DNA from: Burkholderiales bacterium
GTDB taxonomy: Bacteria; Pseudomonadota; Gammaproteobacteria; Burkholderiales; JAHFRG01
Reading direction: 5' to 3'
DNA length: 64,000 bases
NCBI GenBank assembly: GCA_035543335.1
Contig: DASZZH010000041.1
Location: 51,371-115,370 of the forward strand
Part shown: piece after piece, positions 16,119 to 25,395 of the stretch
How positions within the stretch are numbered: the first letter of the stretch is position 1
Layout of the letters: each line of letters opens with the position of its first letter
Notes under the pieces: generated by a model
Told to the model about the DNA's origin: nothing
Databases searched by the model: none
What the model saw: the letters and a program-made list of their open reading frames with translations, nothing else
Position numbers and translations under genes: made by a program

Positions 16119-16922
16119 TTAGACCGGTTTGCGGCGATATCCGGTCTTGGTCATCAGCCACTGAACCACGCGGGGAAACACCGCATGCTGCCAGTAGGTC
16201 ATTTTCATCATGAAGGGTATCACGATCAACCGGCTGTTGCGTTCAACACCTTTTACAATGGCTTGGCCGACCTGTTCGGTTGTTAATTCCGGAACCAGAT
16301 TTCCCATCTTCGGAACGCGTTCGCGGCTCCCTGGATTATTTTCCCAGTAAGGCGAGCGCACTACACCCGACTCGTACAAGGTCACGCCGATACCGGTTCC
16401 GTCCAAATCCGCGCGCAGCGCCTCAGTAAATCCCCGCACTGCCCAGCGCGCGGCAAGATAGGCGGTGGCGCCCGGCCACACAAACCGCGATCCCACGGAA
16501 CTGATATTGACGATGTGCCCGCTGTTTCTCTTGAGCATGCCCGGCAGGAATGCGTGCGTCACATTAAATGCCGCAAAGTAGGGAACAGCCATCATTTGAA
16601 CCGCCTCCCGCGGGCTCGTTTCGTCAACGAAGAGCCATCGCCCGCTACCAGCATTGTTGACAATGATATCCGGTGCCCCCAGTTCCTGCGTAATTCGCTT
16701 CGCTACTGCAGCAACTGCGCCGGAATCAGCCAAATCCACCGGGTAAACTTTGGCTTGCGAACCTGCAGAGGCGATCTCGGCCGCCACCTTGTCCAAAGCA
16801 TCTTTGCTGCGGGCGAGCAGCGCCACACGTCCTCCTGCTTTCGCCATCGCTTTCGCAATAGCCGCCCCATTCCCGCTTGAAGCGCCCGTTACTACTACAA
16901 CACTGCCTTTGATTTTAGCCAT
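16119..16922 (-). CDS. Short-chain dehydrogenase/reductase with altered active site
   Basis: A 267-residue SDR. The cofactor loop reads TGASSGNGAAIA (Asn where GIG is usual), with the NNAG motif (VNNAGSGRWLF) and the catalytic Ser in NISSVGS. The active-site tetrad motif YxxxK is YLAAR here, with Arg replacing the catalytic Lys. The C-terminus has a hydrophobic-basic tail (MKMTYWQHAVFPRVVQWLMTKTGYRRKPV), like membrane-associated SDRs. Activity may be reduced or changed. Start ATG 16922 has a GAGGAGGCAC leader. Confidence 0.85.
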   Translation of the reverse strand: MAKIKGSVVVVTGASSGNGAAIAKAMAKAGGRVALLARSKDALDKVAAEIASAGSQAKVYPVDLADSGAVAAVAKRITQELGAPDIIVNNAGSGRWLFVDETSPREAVQMMAVPYFAAFNVTHAFLPGMLKRNSGHIVNISSVGSRFVWPGATAYLAARWAVRGFTEALRADLDGTGIGVTLYESGVVRSPYWENNPGSRERVPKMGNLVPELTTEQVGQAIVKGVERNSRLIVIPFMMKMTYWQHAVFPRVVQWLMTKTGYRRKPV

Positions 16923-16982
16923 TATCGTGCCTCCTCGTTCATCTTGACCCTTGGCCTAAATTGATTGCAGCAGGGAAGGTTA

Positions 16983-17189
16983 TTATGCCGGGATATCGGG
17001 AGTAAGCAAACCCTCGAGCATGAAAATCTGGTCTTTCAGCAGCAATTTGCGCTTTTTCAGGCGCTGCAATTGCAGCTGATCCACCGTAGGCGACTCCGAC
17101 AGTCTGGCGATGACTTCGTCCAGGTCGCGGTGCTGGATTTTCAGCTCGTTGATGCGATTTTTTAGCGCTTCGATATCGAGGTCTTCCAT
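16983..17189 (-). CDS. YdcH/DUF465 family small protein
   Basis: A 68-residue helical protein: MEDLDIEALKNRINELKIQH, then HRDLDEVIARL and LKKRKLLLKDQIFMLEG. This is the standard DUF465 helical hairpin. I chose ATG 17189 because GGAGA lies 7 bases ahead; in-frame ATGs at 17204 and 17252 would extend beyond the family's usual length. Function unknown. Confidence 0.8.
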   Translation of the reverse strand: MEDLDIEALKNRINELKIQHRDLDEVIARLSESPTVDQLQLQRLKKRKLLLKDQIFMLEGLLTPDIPA

Positions 17190-17259
17190 GAGGTGTTCTC
17201 CCATGTTTTGTAATATAGCAAATTCGGCGCTTGTTATAATGGCTTGAACCAAAAATTAA

Positions 17260-17575
17260 GGAACCTCTGATTAAGTCCCACGCGGTTGCGACGGTGTTGC
17301 AATCCGGGTGCAGGACGAGGCGTGAGGAGCGCCGTTTGGTGGAGGCCAAACCAGCGACAAACAACAAAGCCATGCGCACGGATTGTTCCGTCCCTGCGGG
17401 TTGCGGCAAGATGCGGCGTCTGCGTCGTGCTCGCCGGAGCGTGGAGCCTCGGGTACGTGCGACCGCGAAGGCGAGCGCTGGCCCGCTCCGCTGCACAGCT
17501 TCGCAGGTGCGACGCTACGCGGGCCCTCCTCGGTGTCGTAGTCCTGGCTACGACCTTCGTCGCGCGCCTTGCATC
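17260..17575 (+). repeat. Mosaic TIR element, copy A (right end missing)
   Basis: Begins with GGAACCTCTGATTAAGTCC and continues CACGCGGTTGCGACGGTG, as in copy C. An inner stretch of about 180 bp (from GATGCGGCGTCTGCGTCGTG to CGTCGCGCGCC) is nearly identical to 27138-27298 in copy C. The right inverted repeat is absent; the sequence instead enters a PEBP gene remnant, so the insertion or a later deletion removed that gene's 5' end. No gene in this 17190-17643 gap is supportable; open frames in it are repeat artefacts. Confidence 0.75.
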
Positions 17576-17643
17576 TGAGCATTTTTCGTGTCAAACGCGG
17601 CTCCCGGAGAGTTTTTCAACACCCTGTTAAGGGCGACGAGGAG

Positions 17644-17862
17644 ATGCGCGGCAATTATTTCGGCTACGACGGACCCAGTCCGCCGTGGAATGACGCCATC
17701 CCGCACCATTACATCTTTACCTTGTATGCGCTGGATATTGCCAAATGCCCGGTGCAGGGGAACTTCACCGGCGCCGAAGTGTTCAAGGCGATTTCGGGCC
17801 ACATTTTGGCCAAGGCGAGTCTTACCGGCGTCTACAGCATGAATCCGGCTGTGAGACTCTGA
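17644..17862 (+). pseudogene. YbhB/YbcL-type PEBP (Raf kinase inhibitor-like) 3' fragment
   Basis: The frame encodes GNYFGYDGPSPPWNDAIPHH and YIFTLYALD..., ending with the ISGHILAKASLTGVYSMNP motif. These are the C-terminal third of YbhB/YbcL-family phosphatidylethanolamine-binding-like proteins. The N-terminal two thirds are missing; upstream is copy A of the repeat element. It keeps its own terminator (17865-17884). Probably a dead gene. Confidence 0.7.
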
Positions 17863-17864
17863 AA

Positions 17865-17884
17865 CCCGCGCTAGGCGCGGGATT
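17865..17884 (+). terminator. Terminator of the PEBP remnant
   Basis: CCCGCGC-TAG-GCGCGGG followed by ATTT; a 7-bp GC stem immediately after the stop codon. Confidence 0.6.
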
Positions 17885-17919
17885 TCCCGCTATTGAAAAG
17901 CGCCGCGTGATAGCGTGTA

Positions 17920-18903
17920 ATGGTCGAAACACTACGGGTGAAGCAAATGCAGCCGCGACGCAATGAATTCGACGTCACCAACCAGGTAAATACCACTGAT
18001 CCCATTGAAGTTAATGATGAGATTCGCCGGATTTACCTCGGACTCTATCCCGATTCCGTTCCCGAAGTCCTGGACCAGGCGTTTGCCGACTTAACCCGGC
18101 TCTACCAAGGCCAATACCCCGGATATTTGGGCTGCGAAACTCCTTATCACAACATCCAGCATGTGCTTGAGGTGACCCTGGCCATGGCGCGCTTGATGGA
18201 TGGCTATGAGCGTGCCCCGCACGGCAGCGAACCGTTTGGCGAGCGGCTGTTCAGGCTGGGGCTGGTCACCGCGCTGTTCCACGACTGCGGCTATATCCGC
18301 CACAAGAAAGACACCCGCCACAAGCACGGCGCGGAATACACACTGCGCCACGTCACTCGGAGCGGCATGTTTCTGAAACAGTACCTACCCAAACTGGGCA
18401 TGCCGGATCTCGCGCCCGTCGCTTCCGAGCTTGTGCATTTCACCGGCTATGAAATCCCCGTGAGCCAAATCAAGGTGCCAAGCCTGATTTTCCGCCTGCT
18501 CGGGAACCTCCTGGGTTCGGCCGACATCATCGCGCAAATGGCCGACCGCTGCTATCTGGAAAAATGCCGCGAGCGGCTGTATCCGGAATTCGTGCTGGGG
18601 GGCGTGGCAAGGAAGCGCAAAGAAGACGGCAGCGAGGAGGTGCTGTTTGCCTCGGCTGACGACCTGGTGCTCAAAACCCCCAATTTTTACCGGGTCGCAA
18701 GCAAGCGGCTCAACGAAACGCTGGGCGGCGCTTGCCGCTACGTGCAGCGCCATTTTGGCGGACAGAACCTCTACCTCGAAGAAGTGGACCGCAACATCCG
18801 CTTTGCCAAGACCATCGCCGAAAAAGGCGATATGTCCATGCTCAAGCGCAAGCCGCCGGAGACTTTGTGCGGCGAGGGTGACGACGACGAAACTAAAAAA
18901 TAA
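17920..18903 (+). CDS. HD superfamily phosphohydrolase
   Basis: A 327-residue protein with HD-domain metal ligands: PYHNIQHVLEV (H...H), then TALFHDCGYIRHKKDTRHKHG (HD), and D in SADIIAQMADRCY. The spacing resembles cyclic-nucleotide phosphodiesterase-like HD proteins in bacteria. The natural substrate is unknown. ATG 17920 is used; ATG 17947 is an equally possible start that would drop nine residues. The C-terminus is Asp/Glu/Lys-rich. It lies alone on the plus strand, facing the quinone oxidoreductase gene. Confidence 0.75.
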   Translation: MVETLRVKQMQPRRNEFDVTNQVNTTDPIEVNDEIRRIYLGLYPDSVPEVLDQAFADLTRLYQGQYPGYLGCETPYHNIQHVLEVTLAMARLMDGYERAPHGSEPFGERLFRLGLVTALFHDCGYIRHKKDTRHKHGAEYTLRHVTRSGMFLKQYLPKLGMPDLAPVASELVHFTGYEIPVSQIKVPSLIFRLLGNLLGSADIIAQMADRCYLEKCRERLYPEFVLGGVARKRKEDGSEEVLFASADDLVLKTPNFYRVASKRLNETLGGACRYVQRHFGGQNLYLEEVDRNIRFAKTIAEKGDMSMLKRKPPETLCGEGDDDETKK

Positions 18904-18935
18904 GCCAACCGTTCCCGACGACGCCTAGATTCACT

Positions 18936-19937
18936 TCACACAACCAGCACGATCTTGCCGATGTGAGCGCCACTTTCCATGAGCGCGTGCGCTTGTGCCG
19001 CCTCTTCAAGCGCAAACGTGGCATGAATCACCGGCTTGATTTTGCCGGCTTCAATCAGCGGCCAGATTTTTTCCTTCAGACTTCTCGCGATTCCAGCCTT
19101 GATTTCGACTGGGCGCGCACGCAGGCTCGAGCCGGTGAGGGTGAGCCGCCGGCGCAGAATTTCGCCCAAATCCAGCGTAGTCTTCGAGCCGCCCAGCCAG
19201 GCAATCAGTACGATGCGCCCGTCGTCAGCCAGCGTTTTCAGCTCGCGCGGCACGTAGTCGCCGCCCACCATGTCGAGAATCACATCCACGCCTTTGCCCC
19301 GGGTGGCATTCTTGATCACTTCCACAAAATCTTCCGTCTGGTAATTGATTGCGCGTTCCGCGCCCAATTTCTCGCACGCGGCGCATTTTTCCCGGCTGCC
19401 CGCGGTGGCGAAAACACGATGGCCAAACGCGTGTACCATTTGAATGGCGGTGACGCCGATGCCGCTGGAGCCGCCTTGCACCAGGAAAGTTTCATTGGGC
19501 TTGAGTCCCGCGCGGTCGAACACGTTGCTCCAGACTGTGAAAAAGGTCTCCGGCAGCGAAGCCGCTGCAATCGGACTCAAGCCTCTGGGGATGGGAAGGC
19601 ATTGTGGAGCGGGGACCGCGCAGTATTCGGCATAGCCGCCGCCCGCGGTCAGCGCGCAGACTTTGTCGCCGATTCGCCATTGGGCGATATTGGCATCGAG
19701 CCCGACGATTTCGCCCGCAATTTCCAGGCCGGGAATGTCGGAGGCGCCTGGCGGCGGCGGATAATGCCCCTGCCGCTGCAGCATGTCGGGTCGATTGACG
19801 CCCGCTGCGGCGACTTTAACCAGCACCTCACCCGCCTGGAGTTGCGGCAGTGGACGGTTTGTGAGCGTGAGCGCCTCAGGCCCGCCATAAGCCGGGATTT
19901 CCACGCAACGCATGCTGGCCGGCAGAGCGGGACTCAT
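18936..19937 (-). CDS. NAD(P)H:quinone oxidoreductase, PIG3/zinc-less MDR family
   Basis: A 333-residue protein of the medium-chain dehydrogenase superfamily. Features are the N-terminal YGGPEALTLTNRPLP, NRPDMLQRQGHYPPPPGASDIPGLE (quinone reductase signature), and the Rossmann motif VQGGSSGIGVTAIQM near residue 150. The zinc-binding cysteines are lacking, as in PIG3/QOR-like enzymes. It reduces quinones with NADPH. Start ATG 19937 is 14 bases past the AsmA-like gene stop, so the two may be co-transcribed. Confidence 0.88.
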   Translation of the reverse strand: MSPALPASMRCVEIPAYGGPEALTLTNRPLPQLQAGEVLVKVAAAGVNRPDMLQRQGHYPPPPGASDIPGLEIAGEIVGLDANIAQWRIGDKVCALTAGGGYAEYCAVPAPQCLPIPRGLSPIAAASLPETFFTVWSNVFDRAGLKPNETFLVQGGSSGIGVTAIQMVHAFGHRVFATAGSREKCAACEKLGAERAINYQTEDFVEVIKNATRGKGVDVILDMVGGDYVPRELKTLADDGRIVLIAWLGGSKTTLDLGEILRRRLTLTGSSLRARPVEIKAGIARSLKEKIWPLIEAGKIKPVIHATFALEEAAQAHALMESGAHIGKIVLVV

Positions 19938-19951
19938 TGCTTAACGCCGAG

Positions 19952-22522
19952 TTACTGGGGGTACAACACCAGGTCGTTGAGATTGCCGGACACGACAAAA
20001 GAATTCTTCAGGTAGGTTGTCCTGGATTTGATCTCGACGTTGGCGCGCCCGACGAGTTTCTTGTCAGGCGAGATGTAGGCGTTGCCCACCGCGGTTAGCG
20101 GCCCCGAGACCAGTTTCATCTCGCTGAACTTGTAGCGGCCGTCGCTGAACTGCAGCTTGCCGGCGAATTCGTCGAACAGGGTTTTGCCGCCGCGGACGCC
20201 GTCACGGCTCGGGGCTTGCAGCGCGCGAATTAAATCCATATTGTTGATGGAGCCCCTGTTGATGGTGAAGTTGCCTTCAACGCGCGGCGCCTCGAACAGT
20301 TTTTGCGGCATTTGCGCCTGCATGGCGTAAGTCCCGCGCGTATCCAGCGTGCCGTTCATGGAGAAATTGCGCGCGAAAATATTGAGCACCGGCTTGAGTT
20401 CCATTCTTTTTGCGTCAAAATCGCCGCTCAACTTCCACCCGTTGTCCCATTTCAGGGCAACCGTGCCTTTAACCAGGCCGCCGTAAAGCTTGGCGTCAAT
20501 ATCATTTAATTGCACGCCGTCCTGGCCGGCGGTACCTTGAGCATCCAGGTACTCGAACTCTAGCTCCGGGCCCAGCGGCAATTGCCAGTCCTTGGCGCTG
20601 ACCGTTACTTTGAATTCGCCGCGCTTGGCATTGACTTGCACGCTGATTTTATTGTCCATGGTCCTGACCGAAGCTTTCAGTAGCCTGCCGTCATCGGTGA
20701 AAGTGAGTTCGCCGTTTAGCGGCGCAAGCGGAATGTTTTTGAGCGCCAGCCGCACGTTTTTGAACCCCACCCGGCTAAATCGCAGGGCCTGATCGCCTTG
20801 CGCGTGGCCCCAGGAGGCGATGCGCGACAGTGAATCCTGCTCGAGGGTCAGGGTCTGCACGTCCACGCTGTCGAGTTGACCGCCGCCGAACACCAAGCCG
20901 AGTCCAGGCACGCTCACCGAATCGATTTTGACGTCTTTGAGCTTGCCGATAGTTACCCCCTCGAGATTGACTTGGGGAGCAGGCAGTAGCGCGACCCGCA
21001 AATTGGTGATGGTGACAGGTTCATGCAAAGTATCAGCCGCGAGTTTCTCGACGCCGGGAATATAGTTGTTGAGCGGAACCACGTGCACCAGGCCGAGGCC
21101 CGCCACAATTAAAACCACCAATCCGATTCCCAGCGGCTTCCAGTTGAACGGCTTGCGGGCGGCCCGGGCCCTGGCTTTTTCCGCTCTCTTCGCCTGTTTT
21201 TCCGCTTCGGCCTCGGCTTTGGCTTTTTCCTTGGCTTCGCGCTTGGCTTGCGCTTCGGCTTCTTTCCGTGATTTTTCTTCGGCCCTGGCACGCTCTTTCG
21301 CTTCCTGTTCCCTGCGCTTTTCTTCTTCCTTTCTCATTTTTTGGTCGTCCTCTTCCTTTTCCTTCCGGAAGTCGGTCCGCGGCGAGTCGGTCGGGGAGAT
21401 GAAATCGAGTTTGACTTCCGCTTCTTTCCTTGCCGTCTCCTTGATGCTGGCGCGGATTTCCGCCTCCGCCTTGGCCCAATCGGCGTCTTCCGCCTTGGCC
21501 CGGATTTCTTTACTGGTTTTTTCCTCTTCTTCAGCTTGCCGCGCCGCTTCCTCGGCTTTTACACTGGCTTCGATATCGGCGCGCAGGCGCGCTTCCGCTT
21601 CGATTCTCGCTCTTGACTCGGGTCCTTCCCTTGCTTTCAATTCCGCTTTGGCTCCAGCCTCCGCCTCGATTTTGGCTTTGGGTTGTTGCTCAAATATTGC
21701 ACTGAAATCGATCTCGATCTCGTCCTTAGCTTTCGCTTCCTCTTTTGCCAGCGCTTCCGCTTCCGCCTTGACTTTAGCCTCCGCTTCCGCCTTGACACGT
21801 GCTGCCGCTTCGGCTTTGGCTTTGACGTCTGCTTCGAGCTTGGCGCGCGCTTCGGCTTCAGCCTTGGCTTTAGCCCCCGCTTCCCTGCGCGCTTTGGCTT
21901 CTGCTTCTGCCCGCGCTTTCGCTTCAGCTTCGCGTTTGGCCTTGGCTTCCGCTTCGGCACGGGCGCGGGCTTCCGCTTCGGCCTTGGCTTTAGCCTCCGC
22001 TTCCGCCTTGGCACGCGCTGCTGCTTCAGCTCTGGCTTTGACGTCTGCTTCTGCTTTGGCGCGTGCTTCGGCCTCCGCCCTGGCCTTGGCTTCGGCATCG
22101 CGCTTGGCTTTGGCTTCCGCTTCGGCACGTACGCGCGCTTCGGTTTCCATGGGGGCTTTATCCTCGGCTTTGGCGGGGCCCCCCGGTCTGCTTTGCGCTT
22201 CCTGCCGTGCCTTGGCTTCGTTGTAGGCGTCGGCTTTGATTTCGGAGACGACCAGGCCAGCGGTGAAATCGAGGTCGACGGCGCTGGAAAACATGGTTTG
22301 CGGGCCGGTGGAAAATACGCGAATATAGCCGTCGGTTTCGAGCTTTTGCAGGAGTTCCTTGACCTTGGGCTCGGGAAGATTACCCTCTTTGTTGACGACG
22401 TGCTTGACGTTGGACTTGCCGTCGACCAGCGCCAAAACACTGCCGAGGTCCGTGGGCAGCGATTTGTTCTTCGTTTCCAGCATGCCCTTGCCGGTTTTGG
22501 TGTAGACGGTTTTCAAGTCCAT
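19952..22522 (-). CDS. AsmA-like membrane protein with an extreme Ala/Lys/Glu-rich cytoplasmic linker
   Basis: An 856-residue protein in three parts. Residues 1 to about 95 look like a small helical, winged-helix-like domain (GSVLALVDGKSNVKHVV...LLQKLETDGYIRV). Residues ~105-455 are almost purely Ala, Lys, Glu, Arg in short repeats such as AKAEAEARAKAEADVKA; this predicts one long charged alpha helix, as in TolA. A transmembrane helix (about 463-483) follows, then about 370 residues of AsmA-type beta-rich sequence (GEFKVTVSAKDW, GTLDTRGTYAM, GNAYISPDKKLVGRA). Topology would put the linker in the cytoplasm. AsmA-like proteins take part in lipid transport to the outer membrane. The N-terminal domain makes this an unusual architecture. 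Confidence 0.8.
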   Translation of the reverse strand: MDLKTVYTKTGKGMLETKNKSLPTDLGSVLALVDGKSNVKHVVNKEGNLPEPKVKELLQKLETDGYIRVFSTGPQTMFSSAVDLDFTAGLVVSEIKADAYNEAKARQEAQSRPGGPAKAEDKAPMETEARVRAEAEAKAKRDAEAKARAEAEARAKAEADVKARAEAAARAKAEAEAKAKAEAEARARAEAEAKAKREAEAKARAEAEAKARREAGAKAKAEAEARAKLEADVKAKAEAAARVKAEAEAKVKAEAEALAKEEAKAKDEIEIDFSAIFEQQPKAKIEAEAGAKAELKAREGPESRARIEAEARLRADIEASVKAEEAARQAEEEEKTSKEIRAKAEDADWAKAEAEIRASIKETARKEAEVKLDFISPTDSPRTDFRKEKEEDDQKMRKEEEKRREQEAKERARAEEKSRKEAEAQAKREAKEKAKAEAEAEKQAKRAEKARARAARKPFNWKPLGIGLVVLIVAGLGLVHVVPLNNYIPGVEKLAADTLHEPVTITNLRVALLPAPQVNLEGVTIGKLKDVKIDSVSVPGLGLVFGGGQLDSVDVQTLTLEQDSLSRIASWGHAQGDQALRFSRVGFKNVRLALKNIPLAPLNGELTFTDDGRLLKASVRTMDNKISVQVNAKRGEFKVTVSAKDWQLPLGPELEFEYLDAQGTAGQDGVQLNDIDAKLYGGLVKGTVALKWDNGWKLSGDFDAKRMELKPVLNIFARNFSMNGTLDTRGTYAMQAQMPQKLFEAPRVEGNFTINRGSINNMDLIRALQAPSRDGVRGGKTLFDEFAGKLQFSDGRYKFSEMKLVSGPLTAVGNAYISPDKKLVGRANVEIKSRTTYLKNSFVVSGNLNDLVLYPQ

Positions 22523-22768
22523 TCGCGCAAATCCATCCTATAAAGAATGCCTTTGATTGGTTCTAAATAGATTACGTTCGCTGTTTCCGGCAGTCGCAAC
22601 CGGGGTAAGGCCGGTGTTTCTCGCATATTATATGCAGCTTATTGATTCCCTGACAGTGGAAAAACGCTTGCCGAAAAAACCGGGCAAAGCCAGCCTGGGT
22701 TCGGCTAAGATACAAGATAAAACGGAAAATTTTCAAGCCTCAAGCATTTATTGCCTGTCCACAATACC

Positions 22769-23422
22769 ATGTTAGTCCTGGCGCATCGCGGCTTTCATCG
22801 TTCTCATCCGGAAAACACCCTGGCTGCTTTCGAGGCCGCGGTGAAGCTCAAGCTCGACGGGATAGAAACCGACGTGCGCTTAAGTGGCGACGGCCTGCCC
22901 GTGCTGATTCACGATCGCGTGCTCCATAAAGACCAGCCGGTGGCGGAGCTGGCGCGGCGTGAGGCGGAAGCGCTTCTCGGTCACGACGTGCCGACACTGG
23001 ACGAGGCGCTGGACGCTTTTGGCGATATTCTGTGGAACATAGAAATCAAGACGCCCGACGCGCTGCCGGCGGCGCTGAAAATCCTGCGGCGCTACCAGAA
23101 GACGCGACGCCTGCTGCTGAGTTCGTTTCGCCATGATGTGGTGCTGCAATGCGCCGAGGCACTCGATGTGGAGTGCGCCTTGCTCAGCGCGCAACGCCCT
23201 GCGCAGTTGCGCGAATTGCTCAACGCAGCCGAGAATCGGCCGAAAATCCGGACCCTGGTTTGGGACTACAATATTCTCGACGAAACATTGCTTCACCAAG
23301 TGGCGGCTTCAGGCTGGCATTCGTGGGTTTACGGCGCGGTCACTTTGGCCGAGCACCGGCGCTGCGCCAAATTGAATCTCGCCGGCCTGATTACCGATTA
23401 TCCCCGGTTTCTGCAGAAATAA
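22769..23422 (+). CDS. ugpQ: Glycerophosphodiester phosphodiesterase
   Basis: A 217-residue GDPD protein. The start MLVLAHRGFHRSHPENTLAAF carries the catalytic HRG and the ENT motif, and GIETDVRLSGDGLPVLIHDRVL carries the metal-binding E-D and the catalytic HD. It releases glycerol-3-phosphate from deacylated phospholipids. ATG 22769 is preferred over a TTG 18 bases upstream. The glycerol kinase gene follows 3 bases downstream, which makes a sensible glycerol/G3P pair. Confidence 0.9.
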   Translation: MLVLAHRGFHRSHPENTLAAFEAAVKLKLDGIETDVRLSGDGLPVLIHDRVLHKDQPVAELARREAEALLGHDVPTLDEALDAFGDILWNIEIKTPDALPAALKILRRYQKTRRLLLSSFRHDVVLQCAEALDVECALLSAQRPAQLRELLNAAENRPKIRTLVWDYNILDETLLHQVAASGWHSWVYGAVTLAEHRRCAKLNLAGLITDYPRFLQK

Positions 23423-23425
23423 GCC

Positions 23426-24910
23426 ATGTCTTTCATCCTGGCGCTGGACCAAGGCACGACGAGTTCCCGCGCCATCGTTCTCGATCATGCCGGCGTCATC
23501 CGGGCCGTAGCGCAGAAGGAATTTGCACAGCATTACCCGCAACCCGGCTGGGTGGAGCAAGATCCGAACGAAATCTGGTCAACCCAGATCAATGTGGCGA
23601 AGGAAGCCTTGAACCGCGCCAAGCTCGCCGCATCCGACATCGCGGCCATCGGCATTGCCAACCAGCGCGAAACCACGGTAGTCTGGGACCGCCATACCGG
23701 CAATCCAATCTGCAACGCCATCGTCTGGCAGGACCGCCGCACTGCCGAATATTGTGACCAACTGAAACGGCAGGGGCTTGAGCCGACGGTCTCCGCCAAG
23801 ACCGGACTTTTGCTCGATCCGTATTTTTCCGCCAGCAAAATGCACTGGATTCTTGCAAATGTTCCGAATGCCCGCAAACAAGCGGAGGCAGGCAATCTGG
23901 CTTTCGGCACGGTGGACAGCTGGCTCATCTGGAAGCTCTCGAACGGCGCGGCGCATGTAACCGACGCCAGCAATGCCTCGCGCACGCTGCTCTACAACAT
24001 TCATACCGGCGATTGGGATGATAAACTGCTCGCGATTTTCGGCGTGCCGCGCTCCTTGCTGCCCGGAGTTCGCGGCTCGAGCGGGGTTGCGGCCGAGACT
24101 GATTTGCTGGGCGGGCGCATAGCGATTGCCGGCATCGCCGGCGACCAGCAGGCGGCGCTCTTCGGCCAGTGCTGCACCGTGCCGGGAATGGTGAAAAACA
24201 CTTACGGCACCGGCTGTTTCATGCTCATGCACACCGGCACCCAACCCGTTCATTCGCACAACAAGCTTTTGACTACCGTGGCCTGGCGCATGGGAAATCG
24301 CAGTGAATACGCGCTGGAAGGCAGCGTGTTCATCGCCGGCGCCGTGGTGCAATGGCTGCGCGATGGCCTGGGCATCATCAAATCATCAAGCGAAGTGGAA
24401 GCGCTGGCGGCAAGCGTTGCGGATAACGGCGGTGTTTATCTGGTGCCGGCATTTGTCGGTTTGGGCAGCCCGCATTGGGATGCGTATGCCCGAGGCGTCA
24501 TCGTCGGGCTCACCCGCGGATCATCCGCCGCGCACATTGCGCGCGCCGCGCTGGAGAGCATCGCTTACCAGGTCGCCGATGTGCTCAACGCCATGCAGGC
24601 CGATTCGCAAATCAAGCTTGCCGGACTGCGCGTGGACGGCGGGGCGACGCGGAACAATAGGCTCATGCAATTCCAGGCGGATGTGCTGGGCGTGCCGGTG
24701 GTGCGGCCGAAGATTTTAGAAACCACCGCCCTCGGTGCGGCCTACCTTGCCGGCCTGGCCGTGGATTACTGGAAAAATCAGCAGGAGATCGCCTCACAGT
24801 GGCAAGTGGAACGCAGCTTCGAGCCGAAAATGAGCCGTGATGAGGCGCAGCAATTGCTGGCGGGATGGCAAAAAGCGCTTGGCCACGCCAGGGGTTGGAT
24901 GCAGCCTTAG
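23426..24910 (+). CDS. glpK: Glycerol kinase
   Basis: A 494-residue FGGY kinase, full length. It opens [16 protein letters not shown] with the ATP-phosphate loop, continues VGSPHWD-type substrate region [13 protein letters not shown], and carries [15 protein letters not shown]. It converts glycerol to glycerol-3-phosphate and commits it to glycolysis or lipids. Its TAG stop shares its last base with the first base of repeat copy B, so the repeat is inserted exactly at the gene end. Co-transcribed with ugpQ. Confidence 0.95.
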   Translation: MSFILALDQGTTSSRAIVLDHAGVIRAVAQKEFAQHYPQPGWVEQDPNEIWSTQINVAKEALNRAKLAASDIAAIGIANQRETTVVWDRHTGNPICNAIVWQDRRTAEYCDQLKRQGLEPTVSAKTGLLLDPYFSASKMHWILANVPNARKQAEAGNLAFGTVDSWLIWKLSNGAAHVTDASNASRTLLYNIHTGDWDDKLLAIFGVPRSLLPGVRGSSGVAAETDLLGGRIAIAGIAGDQQAALFGQCCTVPGMVKNTYGTGCFMLMHTGTQPVHSHNKLLTTVAWRMGNRSEYALEGSVFIAGAVVQWLRDGLGIIKSSSEVEALAASVADNGGVYLVPAFVGLGSPHWDAYARGVIVGLTRGSSAAHIARAALESIAYQVADVLNAMQADSQIKLAGLRVDGGATRNNRLMQFQADVLGVPVVRPKILETTALGAAYLAGLAVDYWKNQQEIASQWQVERSFEPKMSRDEAQQLLAGWQKALGHARGWMQP

Positions 24911-25390
24911 GAACCTCTGATTAAGTCCTCCGCGTGACGCGTTGCGGGCGAGGAACGGCAGGATGCAAGGCGTGAGGGCGCAGCACTACTCCGTAGTAAT
25001 GTAAGCCCGAGCCGCCCTCATCCTAACCTTCTCCCTGAGGGGAGAAGGAACGAACGCCCCCTCTCCCGCTTGCGGGAGAGGGATGGGGTGAGGGTTTGCT
25101 GCAGACGGCCGTTCAATCGCCCCAACCCGAAGGGACGGCTGCCGCGACACGGTAAGCGAAGCTTGGGGTGCGGGAGCGGCAGCATGAGCGCCCCGTTTAA
25201 CGCTGTCTCTTGCGGCAGCTTGCGCCCCTTCCCGCACCACGCTGCGCTAGACCGAGTCCGGGGCGCTTTCCAACCGCCGGGCTTTTGTCGCTCGTCGCTG
25301 ATTGGGGAGGACCCAACGGCGCTCCTCGCTTCGCGTCCGGAGCCCGGAAAACACACCGTCGCGCACGTGTAGGGCTTAATCAGAGGTTCC
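24910..25390. repeat. Mosaic TIR element, copy B (complete)
   Basis: A 481-bp element with GGAACCTCTGATTAAGTCC at 24910-24928 and its inverted copy GGGCTTAATCAGAGGTTCC at 25372-25390. Inside are a REP-like palindrome (CCCTCTCCCGCTTGCGGGAGAGGG type at about 25058-25083) and a ~170-bp module that reappears in inverse orientation in copy C (26960-27130). It fills the gap between glpK and the convergent GFA gene. No credible protein is encoded; the open frames are Arg/Ser/Pro-rich artefacts. Confidence 0.8.
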
Positions 25391-25395
25391 TCTAA

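Noticed and set aside
21066..22226. Long open frame on the plus strand over the AsmA-like gene (386 residues, Ala/Ser-rich)
   Set aside because: It is the complement of the Ala/Lys/Glu-rich linker codons and has no signs of its own (no ribosome site, no domain); a mirror artefact.
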